64,000 bases of DNA from RHKX01 sp041393495 (GTDB lineage: Bacteria; Actinomycetota; Thermoleophilia; Solirubrobacterales; 70-9). Location of the stretch: positions 1-64,000 of the forward strand of contig JAWKKA010000015.1 of NCBI GenBank assembly GCA_041393495.1, in the 5' to 3' direction. Below are positions 42,354 through 50,515 of this stretch, piece by piece. The stretch's first letter is position 1. Each line of letters opens with the position of its first letter. The notes beneath the pieces were generated by a model. It was not told the origin of the DNA and did no database searches. It worked only from the letters and a program-made list of their open reading frames with translations. Made by a program: the position numbers and the translations under genes.

Positions 42354-43925
42354 TCAGTCCCGCTTTCCGCGACCCCAGAGCAGCTTGAAGGCGCGGCCGA
42401 GCAGCTTCGTCCGCCGCGGCGAGTCGTACGGCAGCATGTGGACGTCCTTGCTCATCGGCGCGAACCGCGTCACGAGCAGCGTCTGCTGCTTGGTGAACTT
42501 GCGAATTCCGCCGGCGCCGTGGCGCGAGCCGACCCCCGAGGTCTTCCAGCCACCCATCGGCACCTCGAGGGCGACGTAGTTGAGCTGCGCGTCGTTGACG
42601 CAGACGACCCCGGCTTCGATCCGCCGCGCGATCTGCTCGCCGCGCTCGACGTCCTTGGTCCAGACCGAGGCCTGCAGGCCGTAGGGCGAGTCGTTGGCGA
42701 GCCGCACCGCCTCGTCGACGTCGGCGACCTTCATCACCGGCAGCGTCGGCCCGAACGTCTCCTCCGTCATCGCCTCCATCGAGTGGTCGACGTCGAGCAG
42801 GAGCGTCGGTTCGAAGAAGTCGCCGGGACCGGCGCCGCGGTGGCCTCCGACGACCGCGCGGGCGCCGTGGGAGACCGCGTCGTTGACCTGCTCCTCGACG
42901 AGGTCGGTCTGATCGGGCGAGGTCATCGCGCCGACGTCGACCTGGGCGGGCCCACCGGGGACGCCCTGGCGCAGCGCCCGCATCTTCTCGGTGACCCGGG
43001 CGACGAAGTCGTCGTAGACCGGCTCCTCGACGTAGACGCGCTCGACCGAGATGCAGGTCTGCCCACCGTTCTGCATCGAGTAGTGGACGGCGGCGTTGGC
43101 GGCGCGCTCGAGGTTGGCGTCGCGAAGGACGATCATCGGGTCCTTGCCGCCGAGCTCCATCGCGGTCGGGGTCAGCGTCTCCGCCGCCCGCGCCATCACC
43201 TTCTTGCCGACCTCGGTCGAGCCGGTGAACATCACGAAGTCGACCGCGTCGATCAGCGCGTTGCCGATCGAGCTGCCCTCGCCGACCGCGACCCCGAAGA
43301 CGTCCTCGGGAAGCCCGCACTCGCGCAGGCCCTCGGCCATCAGCATCGAGGTCATCGGCGTCAGCGTCGCCGGCTTGAGGATGACCGCGTTGCCGGCGGC
43401 GAGCGCCGGGATGCAATCCCCGAACGAGTTCGTCAACGGGTAGTTCCACGGCCCGATCACGCCGACGACCCCGACCGGGGCATAGCGGACCATGAGCTTG
43501 CGGCCGAGCACGAATGGCGACGCCGACTTGATCCGCTCGTCGGCGAGGTACTCGGAGGCGTTCTTGGCCCAGAACCCGAACGCCGACGCCGCGTAGGAGA
43601 CCTCTGCGAGCTGCGCGTCCTCGTAGGTCTTGCCGTTCTCGGCGACGATCGTCGCGATGATCCGCTCGGCGTTGTCGAGGGTCCACTTCTGGGCGCGGCG
43701 GAGGATCCGGGCGCGCTCGGCGAAGCCGGCGGCCTCCCAGGCGGGCTGTGCCCGGCGCGCCCGCTCGACCAGCGCGGTCACCTCGTCGGGGCCGATCGCC
43801 GGGACGGTGCCGATCAGCTTCCCGGTCGCGGGGTTGTGGACCTCGATGCTCCGGCCGGAGCCCGCGCCGGACTTCCCGTTCGTGGACGCTTCTGCTTCGG
43901 CCGTGGCGGTGGGCTCCACTGTCAT
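42354..43925 (-). CDS. Aldehyde dehydrogenase (succinate-semialdehyde/coniferyl-type)
   Basis: 523 residues of the ALDH superfamily, with the catalytic Cys291 in QNGGQTCISVERV and Glu257 in AMELGGKDP. NAD contacts include VIGPWNYPL and ILKPATLTP; the C-terminal FxKQQ segment (KFTKQQTLL) is like long-chain or coniferyl aldehyde dehydrogenases. The substrate is not fixed by sequence. ATG 43925. Divergent from the second enoyl-CoA hydratase. Confidence 0.92.
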   Translation of the reverse strand: MTVEPTATAEAEASTNGKSGAGSGRSIEVHNPATGKLIGTVPAIGPDEVTALVERARRAQPAWEAAGFAERARILRRAQKWTLDNAERIIATIVAENGKTYEDAQLAEVSYAASAFGFWAKNASEYLADERIKSASPFVLGRKLMVRYAPVGVVGVIGPWNYPLTNSFGDCIPALAAGNAVILKPATLTPMTSMLMAEGLRECGLPEDVFGVAVGEGSSIGNALIDAVDFVMFTGSTEVGKKVMARAAETLTPTAMELGGKDPMIVLRDANLERAANAAVHYSMQNGGQTCISVERVYVEEPVYDDFVARVTEKMRALRQGVPGGPAQVDVGAMTSPDQTDLVEEQVNDAVSHGARAVVGGHRGAGPGDFFEPTLLLDVDHSMEAMTEETFGPTLPVMKVADVDEAVRLANDSPYGLQASVWTKDVERGEQIARRIEAGVVCVNDAQLNYVALEVPMGGWKTSGVGSRHGAGGIRKFTKQQTLLVTRFAPMSKDVHMLPYDSPRRTKLLGRAFKLLWGRGKRD

Positions 43926-44032
43926 CTCCTCGTTCGCTGCTCGGGAATCGCTCTGCGGAGACGTTAGCGCGATGGATCGCTCGGGCGGACTGCCGCCGAC
44001 CCGGTCCGGCCTGCTCGCGTACGCTGCCGCCG

Positions 44033-44866
44033 ATGGCGACCAGGGATCCAGCAGGCAGGGCGTCGCGGGAGCTAGCGGATGGTGAGCTGCTGCTCGACTA
44101 CCCGGCCGCGGCGGTCGCGCGGCTGACGCTCAACAACCCCGACAAGCGCAACCCGCTCACCCATGCCGTCCTCGACGCGATCGCCGAGACGCTGCCGCGG
44201 CTCGACCACGGGATCGACGTCCGCTGCGTGCTCGTGACCGGCGCCGGCAAGGCGTTCTCGGCCGGCTACGACATCGGCGCGATCCCCGAGGAGACCTTCG
44301 AGCGCGACGCCGAGGCGCTCGTCGCCCACCCGTTCACGGCGGCGATGGACGCGATCAGCGCCCATCCCTATCCGGTGATCGCGGCGATCAACGGCCACTG
44401 CCTCGGCGGCGGCCTCGAGCTGGCGGTCCGCTGCGACCTCCGCGTCTGCGCGGCCGAGGCGAAGCTCGGGATGCCGCCCGCGAAGCTCGGCCTGATCTAC
44501 GGCCACACCGGCCTCGAGCGGTTCATCGACGCCGTCGGCGTGCCGCGCACCAAGGAGCTCTTCCTCACCGGCCGCCTCCTCGACGGCGAGCGGGCCGAAC
44601 GGATCGGCCTCGTCCACGAGGTCTGCCCGGCCGCCGAGGTCGGGGCGCGGGCGCTCGGGCTCGCGTCGCTGATCGCCGCGAATGCGCCGCTTTCGGTGCG
44701 CGGCAACAAGCGCGCGATCGAGACGCTCTCGCAGTTCCCGCGGCTCAGCCCGAAGCAGGTCGAGGAACTGGTCGCCCTGCGCGAGTCCTGCTTCGCCTCG
44801 GCGGACTTCCGCGAGGGCATCCGCGCCTTCGCGGAGAAGCGGCCCCCGCGGTGGCAGGGGCGCTGA
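44033..44866 (+). CDS. Enoyl-CoA hydratase/isomerase family protein (second copy)
   Basis: 277 residues: crotonase fold with GAGKAFSAGYDIGAI, INGHCLGGGLELAVRCDLR, KLGMPPAKLGLIYGHTG. The Glu that usually precedes LGL/IG is replaced (PPAKLGL), so hydratase activity may be lacking or altered. ATG 44033. The downstream DNA glycosylase start overlaps the last 16 bases, so the two genes share a transcript though not an obvious pathway. Confidence 0.87.
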   Translation: MATRDPAGRASRELADGELLLDYPAAAVARLTLNNPDKRNPLTHAVLDAIAETLPRLDHGIDVRCVLVTGAGKAFSAGYDIGAIPEETFERDAEALVAHPFTAAMDAISAHPYPVIAAINGHCLGGGLELAVRCDLRVCAAEAKLGMPPAKLGLIYGHTGLERFIDAVGVPRTKELFLTGRLLDGERAERIGLVHEVCPAAEVGARALGLASLIAANAPLSVRGNKRAIETLSQFPRLSPKQVEELVALRESCFASADFREGIRAFAEKRPPRWQGR

Positions 44867-45486
44867 GGGTGGCCGACGCGCACGAGGAGCTCGCCGCGCT
44901 CGATCCGCAGCTCGCGCGGGTGATCGAGGCCACCGACCCGGAGGAGGTCCTCGGCCGGGTCGTCGAGCGCGACCGCGACCGGTTCGTTGCCCTCTGCCGG
45001 ATCATCGTCGGCCAGCAGGTCTCGACGGCGGCGGCGCGGACCATCTGGGGGCGGGTCGAGGAGGCGTTCGACGGGCCGCCGACTCCGGAGCAGCTCGTCG
45101 CTCCGGACGCCGAGGAGCGGCTGCGGGCCTGCGGGCTGAGCGGACGCAAGGCCTCCTACGCGATCGGCATCGCCGAGGCGGTCGTCGCCGAGGAGCTGCT
45201 CCTCGATGCGTTCGACGCGATGAGCGACGAGGAGGTCATCGACGCGGTCATGGCGATGCGCGGGCTCGGGCGCTGGAGCGCCGAGATGTTCCTGATCTTC
45301 GACCTCGAACGCCCCGACGTCTTCAGCGGCGGCGACCTCGGCCTGCGCCGCGGCCTGCAGATCGCCTACGACCTCGACGAGATGCCGACGCCCGAGGAGG
45401 CGGTCGCGATCGCCGAGCGCTGGAGCCCGCACCGCAGCCTCGCCTCCCTCTACCTCTGGGAGGCGGTGCACGCGAATCCCCGCTGA
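44851..45486 (+). CDS. DNA-3-methyladenine glycosylase II (AlkA-like, HhH-GPD)
   Basis: 211 residues with the HhH-GPD layout: FVALCRIIVGQQVSTAAARTIWGR, hairpin LRACGLSGRKASYAIG, then GLGRWSAEMFLIF and the catalytic Asp in FSGGDLGLRRG. It excises alkylated bases for base excision repair. It lacks the N-terminal AlkA domain of E. coli AlkA and is thus a short form. GTG 44851 overlaps the previous gene; GTG 44870 (VADAHEELAALD) is an alternative. Confidence 0.88.
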   Translation: MAGALRVADAHEELAALDPQLARVIEATDPEEVLGRVVERDRDRFVALCRIIVGQQVSTAAARTIWGRVEEAFDGPPTPEQLVAPDAEERLRACGLSGRKASYAIGIAEAVVAEELLLDAFDAMSDEEVIDAVMAMRGLGRWSAEMFLIFDLERPDVFSGGDLGLRRGLQIAYDLDEMPTPEEAVAIAERWSPHRSLASLYLWEAVHANPR

Positions 45487-45500
45487 CCCCGCCGCCGCGC

Positions 45501-45532
45501 CGCCCCGGGGGTGGGTCGCCCCGGGGGTGGGT
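45501..45532. repeat. Perfect 16-bp tandem duplication
   Basis: CGCCCCGGGGGTGGGT repeated head to tail, just after the DNA glycosylase stop. The remaining gap to 45731 holds no convincing gene; it separates two convergent units. Confidence 0.85.
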
Positions 45533-45731
45533 AATCCTGCCCACGCTATGCGCGGCTGTGATGACCCAGGTGGCGTGCGGGCGGGTGAGGACCGCGAATG
45601 CATGGTCGGCCTTCTCGAGACGGTTCCTTCCCGAAGGCGGGCCGGCGCCACATGCCTGGCCGCGACCCGGCCGGCCGCGACGGTTCGCCGGTCGACCGCG
45701 ACGGACGCCGCCGTGAGCGCCGTCCCAGCGG

Positions 45732-47792
45732 TCAGATCGCGGGCTCGATGACCGCCAGCGGAGCGCCGGCGTCGACCTGGTCGCCGGCGGCGACGTACAG
45801 GGCGGCGACGGTGCCGGCGGCGGGGGCGAGGAGCTCATGCTCCATCTTCATCGCCTCGAGGACGGCGACGAGCGCGCCCTCCTCGACGGCGGCGCCCGCG
45901 TCGACGGCGAGCTTGATGACCCGGCCGGGCATCGGGGCGACCAGCGCCCCCTCGGCTAGCGCGCCTTCGGCGCCGGAGAAGCGGGGCAGCTCGCGGAGGT
46001 CGAGCTGGCCGTCGGGGCCGTTGACGTGGTGGGCGTCGCCAGCGCGGCGGATGCGGTAGCGGCGGCGGACGCCGGCGACCTCGAGGTCGACGGCGTCGGG
46101 GGCCAGCGCGTGGATCTTCGGCCCTTCGAGCGTGGCCCCGCCGACGGTGATCTCGACGCCGCCGCGGCACAACGCGTAGGTGACCTCGACCACGGCGCCG
46201 CCGGGCTCGGCGCCGTCGCGGCGCCCCGCCTCGGCGCCCTCGACCTCGGCGCCGCCCGGCACCGCGAACGAGACGTGCTGGGGCGCGGAGAAGTTGTTGC
46301 GGAAGCCGGGCGGCGCGAAGCCGAGGACCGGGGCGTCGCGGCGCCGCTCGGCCATCGCCGCCAGCGCCGCCGCGGCGAGGTGGGCGGGCGCGGCGGCGGG
46401 ATCGACGAGCGGCGCGGCGAGGCCGGGCTCGCGGTCGAGCAGGCCGGTGTCGGTGGCGCCGGCCCGGAACGCATCGGAGCGAAGCAGGCGGACGAGGAAG
46501 TCGCGGTTGGTGACGAGGCCGTCGAGCTCGGCGGCGGCGAGCGCGGCGGCGAGGCGGGCGGCGGCGACCTCGCGCTCGGGCGCCCAGGCGATCAGCTTCG
46601 CGAGCATCGGGTCGTAGTCGGGGCCGACGACGGTGCCGTCCTCGACACCGGAGTCGAGCCGGAGCGCCGCCCGGCCGCCGGCGGCCGGGACCGCGAACGG
46701 CGCGGCGCCGGCGATCGCGATCCGCTCGACGGTCCCGGTCTGCGGCAGAAAGCCCGCCGCGGCGTCCTCGGCGTAGAGGCGGACCTCGATCGCGTGGCCC
46801 TCGATCCGCGGCGCGCGGGCACGGTCCGACATTCGCTCGCCGGCGGCGATCCGGAGCTGCTCGGCGACGAGGTCGATGCCGAGGACCATCTCGGTCGCCG
46901 GGTGCTCGACCTGCAGCCGCGTGTTCATCTCGAGGAAGAAGAACTCGCCGCTCGCGTCGAGCAGGAACTCGACGGTGCCGGCGCCGACGTAGCCGACCGC
47001 CTCGGCGGCGGCGACCGCGGCGGCGCCGAGCCGCTCGCGGAGCACCTCGTCGACGGCGGTCGAAGGCGCCTCCTCGAGCACCTTCTGGTGGCGGCGCTGG
47101 ACCGAGCACTCGCGCTCGCCGAGGCTGACGGTCGCGTCGGCGTCGGCGAGCACCTGGATCTCGATGTGGCGCGGGCGGTCGAGGTGCCGCTCGAGAAAGA
47201 CGGTCGGATCGCCGAATGCGGCCTCGGCCTCGCGGCGGGCGGCGGCGACCGCGCCCTCGAGCTCCGCCGCGCCGGCGACCGGGCGCATCCCCTTGCCGCC
47301 TCCCCCGGCCGAGGCCTTGACGAGCAGCGGGTAGCCGACCTGTTCCGCCGCCGCGGCGAGCTCGTCGCCGTCGCCGAGCGCCCGGCCGGGCACGACCGGC
47401 ACCCCGGCCGCCGCCATCAGCTCGCGCGCCCGCACCTTCGAGCCCATCGCCGCGATCGCCGCCGGCGGCGGCCCGATCCAGACGAGGCCGGCGGCGCTGA
47501 CGCGCTCGGCGAACGCGGCGTTCTCGGCGAGGAAGCCGTAGCCGGGATGGATCGCGTCGGCGCCGCTCCGCGCCGCCGCGTCGAGCAGCCGGTCGACGTC
47601 GAGATAGGTGTCGGCGGCGGCCGATCCGGCGAGCGGGACCGCCGCATCGGCCTCGGCGGCGAACGGCGCCGCCGCGTCGGGGGCGGAGTGGACGGCGACC
47701 GTCGCCAGCCCGCGGGCCCGGCAGGCCGCGAAGACCCGGCGGGCGATCTCGCCGCGGTTGGCGACGAGCACCTTGCTGAACGGATGGGCCAC
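45732..47792 (-). CDS. Acyl-CoA carboxylase, biotin-containing alpha subunit (methylcrotonyl-CoA type)
   Basis: 686 residues: biotin carboxylase (1 to about 450; KVLVANRGEIARRVF, IHPGYGFLAENAAFA, KASAGGGGKGM, ERECSVQRRHQKVLEEAPS, FLEMNTRLQVEHPATE), a linker, and a C-terminal biotinyl domain with EAMKMEHEL (Lys649). It carboxylates its own biotin with bicarbonate and ATP. It follows the carboxyltransferase beta gene by five bases; with that partner, 3-methylcrotonyl-CoA is the likeliest substrate, but another short acyl-CoA is possible. GTG 47792. Confidence 0.93.
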   Translation of the reverse strand: MAHPFSKVLVANRGEIARRVFAACRARGLATVAVHSAPDAAAPFAAEADAAVPLAGSAAADTYLDVDRLLDAAARSGADAIHPGYGFLAENAAFAERVSAAGLVWIGPPPAAIAAMGSKVRARELMAAAGVPVVPGRALGDGDELAAAAEQVGYPLLVKASAGGGGKGMRPVAGAAELEGAVAAARREAEAAFGDPTVFLERHLDRPRHIEIQVLADADATVSLGERECSVQRRHQKVLEEAPSTAVDEVLRERLGAAAVAAAEAVGYVGAGTVEFLLDASGEFFFLEMNTRLQVEHPATEMVLGIDLVAEQLRIAAGERMSDRARAPRIEGHAIEVRLYAEDAAAGFLPQTGTVERIAIAGAAPFAVPAAGGRAALRLDSGVEDGTVVGPDYDPMLAKLIAWAPEREVAAARLAAALAAAELDGLVTNRDFLVRLLRSDAFRAGATDTGLLDREPGLAAPLVDPAAAPAHLAAAALAAMAERRRDAPVLGFAPPGFRNNFSAPQHVSFAVPGGAEVEGAEAGRRDGAEPGGAVVEVTYALCRGGVEITVGGATLEGPKIHALAPDAVDLEVAGVRRRYRIRRAGDAHHVNGPDGQLDLRELPRFSGAEGALAEGALVAPMPGRVIKLAVDAGAAVEEGALVAVLEAMKMEHELLAPAAGTVAALYVAAGDQVDAGAPLAVIEPAI

Positions 47793-47797
47793 GGCCG

Positions 47798-49393
47798 CTA
47801 CATCCTGAAGATCCCGAACCGCCCCGACCCCTCGCAAGCGGCGCTCATCGCCGCCGACAGCGCGATGCCGAGCACGGTCCGCGTGTCGCGCGGGTCGATC
47901 ATCCCGTCGTCCCAGAGCTCGCCGCTGGCGACGAACGCGTCCGACTCGGCCTCGATCTGCTCTTCGACCGCCTTCGTGCCGGCGGCGAGCGCCTCTTCGT
48001 CGACCTCGATGCCACGCCGCTCGGCCCCGGCCCGCATGACGATCTCCATCACCCCGGCGAGCTGCTTCGGCCCCATCACCGCCGTCTTGTGGTTCGGCCA
48101 GCTGAAGATGAAGCGCGGCTCGAAGCTGCGCCCGCACATCCCGTAGTTGCCGGCGCCGTAGGAGCCGCCCATCATCAGCGTCAGCTTCGGAACGCCGGCG
48201 TTGGCGACCGCGTTGATCATCTTCGCGCCCGCCTTGACGATGCCGCGCTGCTCGTAGTCGGCGCCGACGATGTAGCCGGTCGTGTTCTGCATGAACAGAA
48301 GCGGCGTATCGACACGGTCGGCGAGCTGGATGAAGTGGGCGGCCTTCTCGGCGTCCTCGTTGAAGATCACGCCGTTGTTGGCGAGGATCGCGATCGGCCA
48401 GCCGCAGAGCTCGGCCCAGCCGGTGACGAGCTGGGTCCCGTAGGCGGGCTTGAACTCGTCGAAGCGGGAGCCGTCGACGACGCGGGCGATCACCTCGCGG
48501 GCATCGAACGGGATCCGCAGGTCATGGGAGGCGATCCCGAGCAGCTCCTCGGGATCGTGGACGGGCTCGGCGCCGGCGCCGCGCGGCTCGGGGCCGTGCT
48601 TGCGCCAGTTCAGGTTGCGGACGATCTCGCGGCCGATCCGGGCCGCGTCGGCCTCGTCGGCGGCGATGAACTCGGAGACCCCGGAGATGCGCGAGTGCAT
48701 CTCGGCGCCGCCGAGCGCCTCCTCCTCGGCCTCCTCTCCGGTGGCCATCTTCACCAGCGGCGGGCCGCCGAGGAAGATCAGCCCCTGCTCGCGGACCATC
48801 ACCGTGTAGTCGGACATCCCCGGCAGGTAGGCACCGCCGGCGGTCGAGTTGCCGGTGACCAGGGCGATCGTCGGGATCCCGGCCGCCGACTTGCGGGTCA
48901 GGTTGCGGAACGTGGCGCCGCCGGGGACGAAGATCTCCTTCTGCCGCGGCAGGTCGGCGCCGCCCGACTCGACGAAGGCGATCGAGGGCAGGCGGTTGTC
49001 GGCTGCGATTTCCTGGGCCCGCAGGCTCTTGCGCAGGGTGTAGGGGTTCGAGGTGCCGCCGCGGACGGTCGGGTCGGAGGCGCCGACCATGCACTCGACC
49101 CCGGCGACGACGCCGATCCCGTTCACCTGCGAGGCGCCGACCTCGTACTCCGAGCCGTATGCGCAGAGGGTGCCGACCTCGAGAAACGGCGAATCGCGGT
49201 CGAGGAGCAGCTCGATCCGCTCGCGCGGCAGCAGGCGCCCGCGGGCGTGGTGGCGCTCGATCCGCTTGTCGCCGCCGCCGAGCCGCGCCTTGGCCTGCTC
49301 CTCGTCGAGCTTCGCGAGCCGGTCGAGCATCTTCTCGCGGTTGGCCGCGTAGGCCTCCGAGCGCTTGTCTATGCGGGTTCCGAGGACTGGCAA
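47798..49393 (-). CDS. Acyl-CoA carboxylase carboxyltransferase, beta subunit (methylcrotonyl-CoA type)
   Basis: 531 residues of the MccB/PccB family: RIDKRSEAYAANREKM at the N-terminus, RHHARGRLLPRERIELLLD, FVESGGADLPRQ, ATFRNLTRKSAAGIP, GGAEMHSRISGVSEF, FMQNTTGYIVGADYE and GMCGRSFEPRFIFSWPN. The last two blocks resemble methylcrotonyl-CoA carboxylase more than propionyl-CoA carboxylase. TTG 49393 is supported by the close match of the following residues to the family N-terminus. The 27-bp operator ends five bases upstream of it, so repressor binding would block the start region. It leads the alpha subunit gene. Confidence 0.92.
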   Translation of the reverse strand: MPVLGTRIDKRSEAYAANREKMLDRLAKLDEEQAKARLGGGDKRIERHHARGRLLPRERIELLLDRDSPFLEVGTLCAYGSEYEVGASQVNGIGVVAGVECMVGASDPTVRGGTSNPYTLRKSLRAQEIAADNRLPSIAFVESGGADLPRQKEIFVPGGATFRNLTRKSAAGIPTIALVTGNSTAGGAYLPGMSDYTVMVREQGLIFLGGPPLVKMATGEEAEEEALGGAEMHSRISGVSEFIAADEADAARIGREIVRNLNWRKHGPEPRGAGAEPVHDPEELLGIASHDLRIPFDAREVIARVVDGSRFDEFKPAYGTQLVTGWAELCGWPIAILANNGVIFNEDAEKAAHFIQLADRVDTPLLFMQNTTGYIVGADYEQRGIVKAGAKMINAVANAGVPKLTLMMGGSYGAGNYGMCGRSFEPRFIFSWPNHKTAVMGPKQLAGVMEIVMRAGAERRGIEVDEEALAAGTKAVEEQIEAESDAFVASGELWDDGMIDPRDTRTVLGIALSAAMSAACEGSGRFGIFRM

Positions 49394-49398
49394 AGTAG

Positions 49399-49425
49399 GA
49401 AGTAGAACTTACTGCTTTCTACTCG
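49399..49425. promoter_or_regulatory. 27-bp operator, site B (carboxylase operon)
   Basis: GAAGTAG, 13 bases, CTACTCG. The left arm is perfect and the right arm matches at five of seven positions, with the same 13-bp spacing as sites A and C. An extra AAAGTAG directly precedes it. It lies immediately upstream of the TTG of the carboxyltransferase gene, so the message must be leaderless or start upstream of the site. Confidence 0.65.
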
Positions 49426-49546
49426 CACCCGGCCCGGCAGGCGGCCCGGTCGCAGCGCCGCGTGCCGGGCCTGCGGTGACCGGCGCCGGCGGCGGCGCTG
49501 ACCCGGATCGGATCCTGCGACCCGGGCGCCCGCTACCGTCGCGATC

Positions 49547-50515
49547 GTGACGGAGGGCCCCGGCCAGGAGATCAACCGCTCGCCTCACGCCGCCCGGGCG
49601 ATCGTCCTCCGCCTGCTCGCCGCCGTGCTGATCATCGCCGTCGCCTTCGCGGTCGAGCGGCTCTGGCTCGACTCCGAGCCGCCCCGCCAGACGTTCGGGG
49701 CGAAGGTCCATGCGCTCGACATCGACAGCGAGCTCGTCGGGCGGACGCTGCCGGTCCGCGTCGTCGTCCCCCGTCGCGCCCCCAACCACGACCGCGGGCT
49801 GCTCGTCTTCCTGCACGGCCGCGGCGAGGACGAGCGCAGCTACCTCGTCGGCCCGATGTTCGAGGCGCTCGCCGACCTCCGCGACCGGGCGCCCGTCGTC
49901 GCCTTCCCGTACGGCGGCCACACCTCCTACTGGCACGACCGGGAGACCGGCCAGTGGGCCTCCTTCGTCCTCGACGAGCTGATCCCGAGGCTGATCGGTC
50001 GCTTCGACATCGACCCGCGCAAGGTGGCGATCGGAGGCATCTCGATGGGCGGCTTCGGCGCCTACGACATCGCCCGGCTCGCGCCGGGCCGCTTCTGCGC
50101 GATCGGCGGTCACTCGCCGGCGATCTGGGAGAGCGCGTCCGAGACCGCCGACGGGGCCTTCGACGACGCCGCCGACTTCGACCGCAACGACATCATCACC
50201 GCCGCGGAGACGATCCCGAGCCCCTACCGGGATACCCGCCTGTGGATCGACGCCGGCAGCGACGACCCGTTCCTGCCCGGCGACGAGGCGTTCGAGGACG
50301 CGCTGCGGGCGAGCGGGCTCGACCCGGTCGTCCGCGACGGCCCCGGCGGTCACGACTCCGACTACTGGAACGGCAACTGGCGCGAGTACCTGGGCTTCTA
50401 CGCGCGGGCGCTGCGCGACTGCGGCGATCGCCCCGGAGCGGGGACGGAGCGGGCGTCCGCGGAAGGGCGTGGCGGGGACGGCCGGCTCAGGGGCAGTCGC
50501 CCGCGCAATCCTTGA
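49547..50515 (+). CDS. Membrane-anchored esterase (esterase D/depolymerase-like)
   Basis: 322 residues: one N-terminal transmembrane segment (AIVLRLLAAVLIIAVAFAV), then an alpha/beta-hydrolase with oxyanion LVFLHGRGED, nucleophile GGISMGGFGAYD, acid near DAGSDDPF and a His in PGGHDSDYW. The order is that of the esterase D/PHB-depolymerase group. GTG 49547. The C-terminal 30 residues are charged and overlap the end of the convergent sulfatase gene by 29 bp. Confidence 0.8.
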   Translation: MTEGPGQEINRSPHAARAIVLRLLAAVLIIAVAFAVERLWLDSEPPRQTFGAKVHALDIDSELVGRTLPVRVVVPRRAPNHDRGLLVFLHGRGEDERSYLVGPMFEALADLRDRAPVVAFPYGGHTSYWHDRETGQWASFVLDELIPRLIGRFDIDPRKVAIGGISMGGFGAYDIARLAPGRFCAIGGHSPAIWESASETADGAFDDAADFDRNDIITAAETIPSPYRDTRLWIDAGSDDPFLPGDEAFEDALRASGLDPVVRDGPGGHDSDYWNGNWREYLGFYARALRDCGDRPGAGTERASAEGRGGDGRLRGSRPRNP

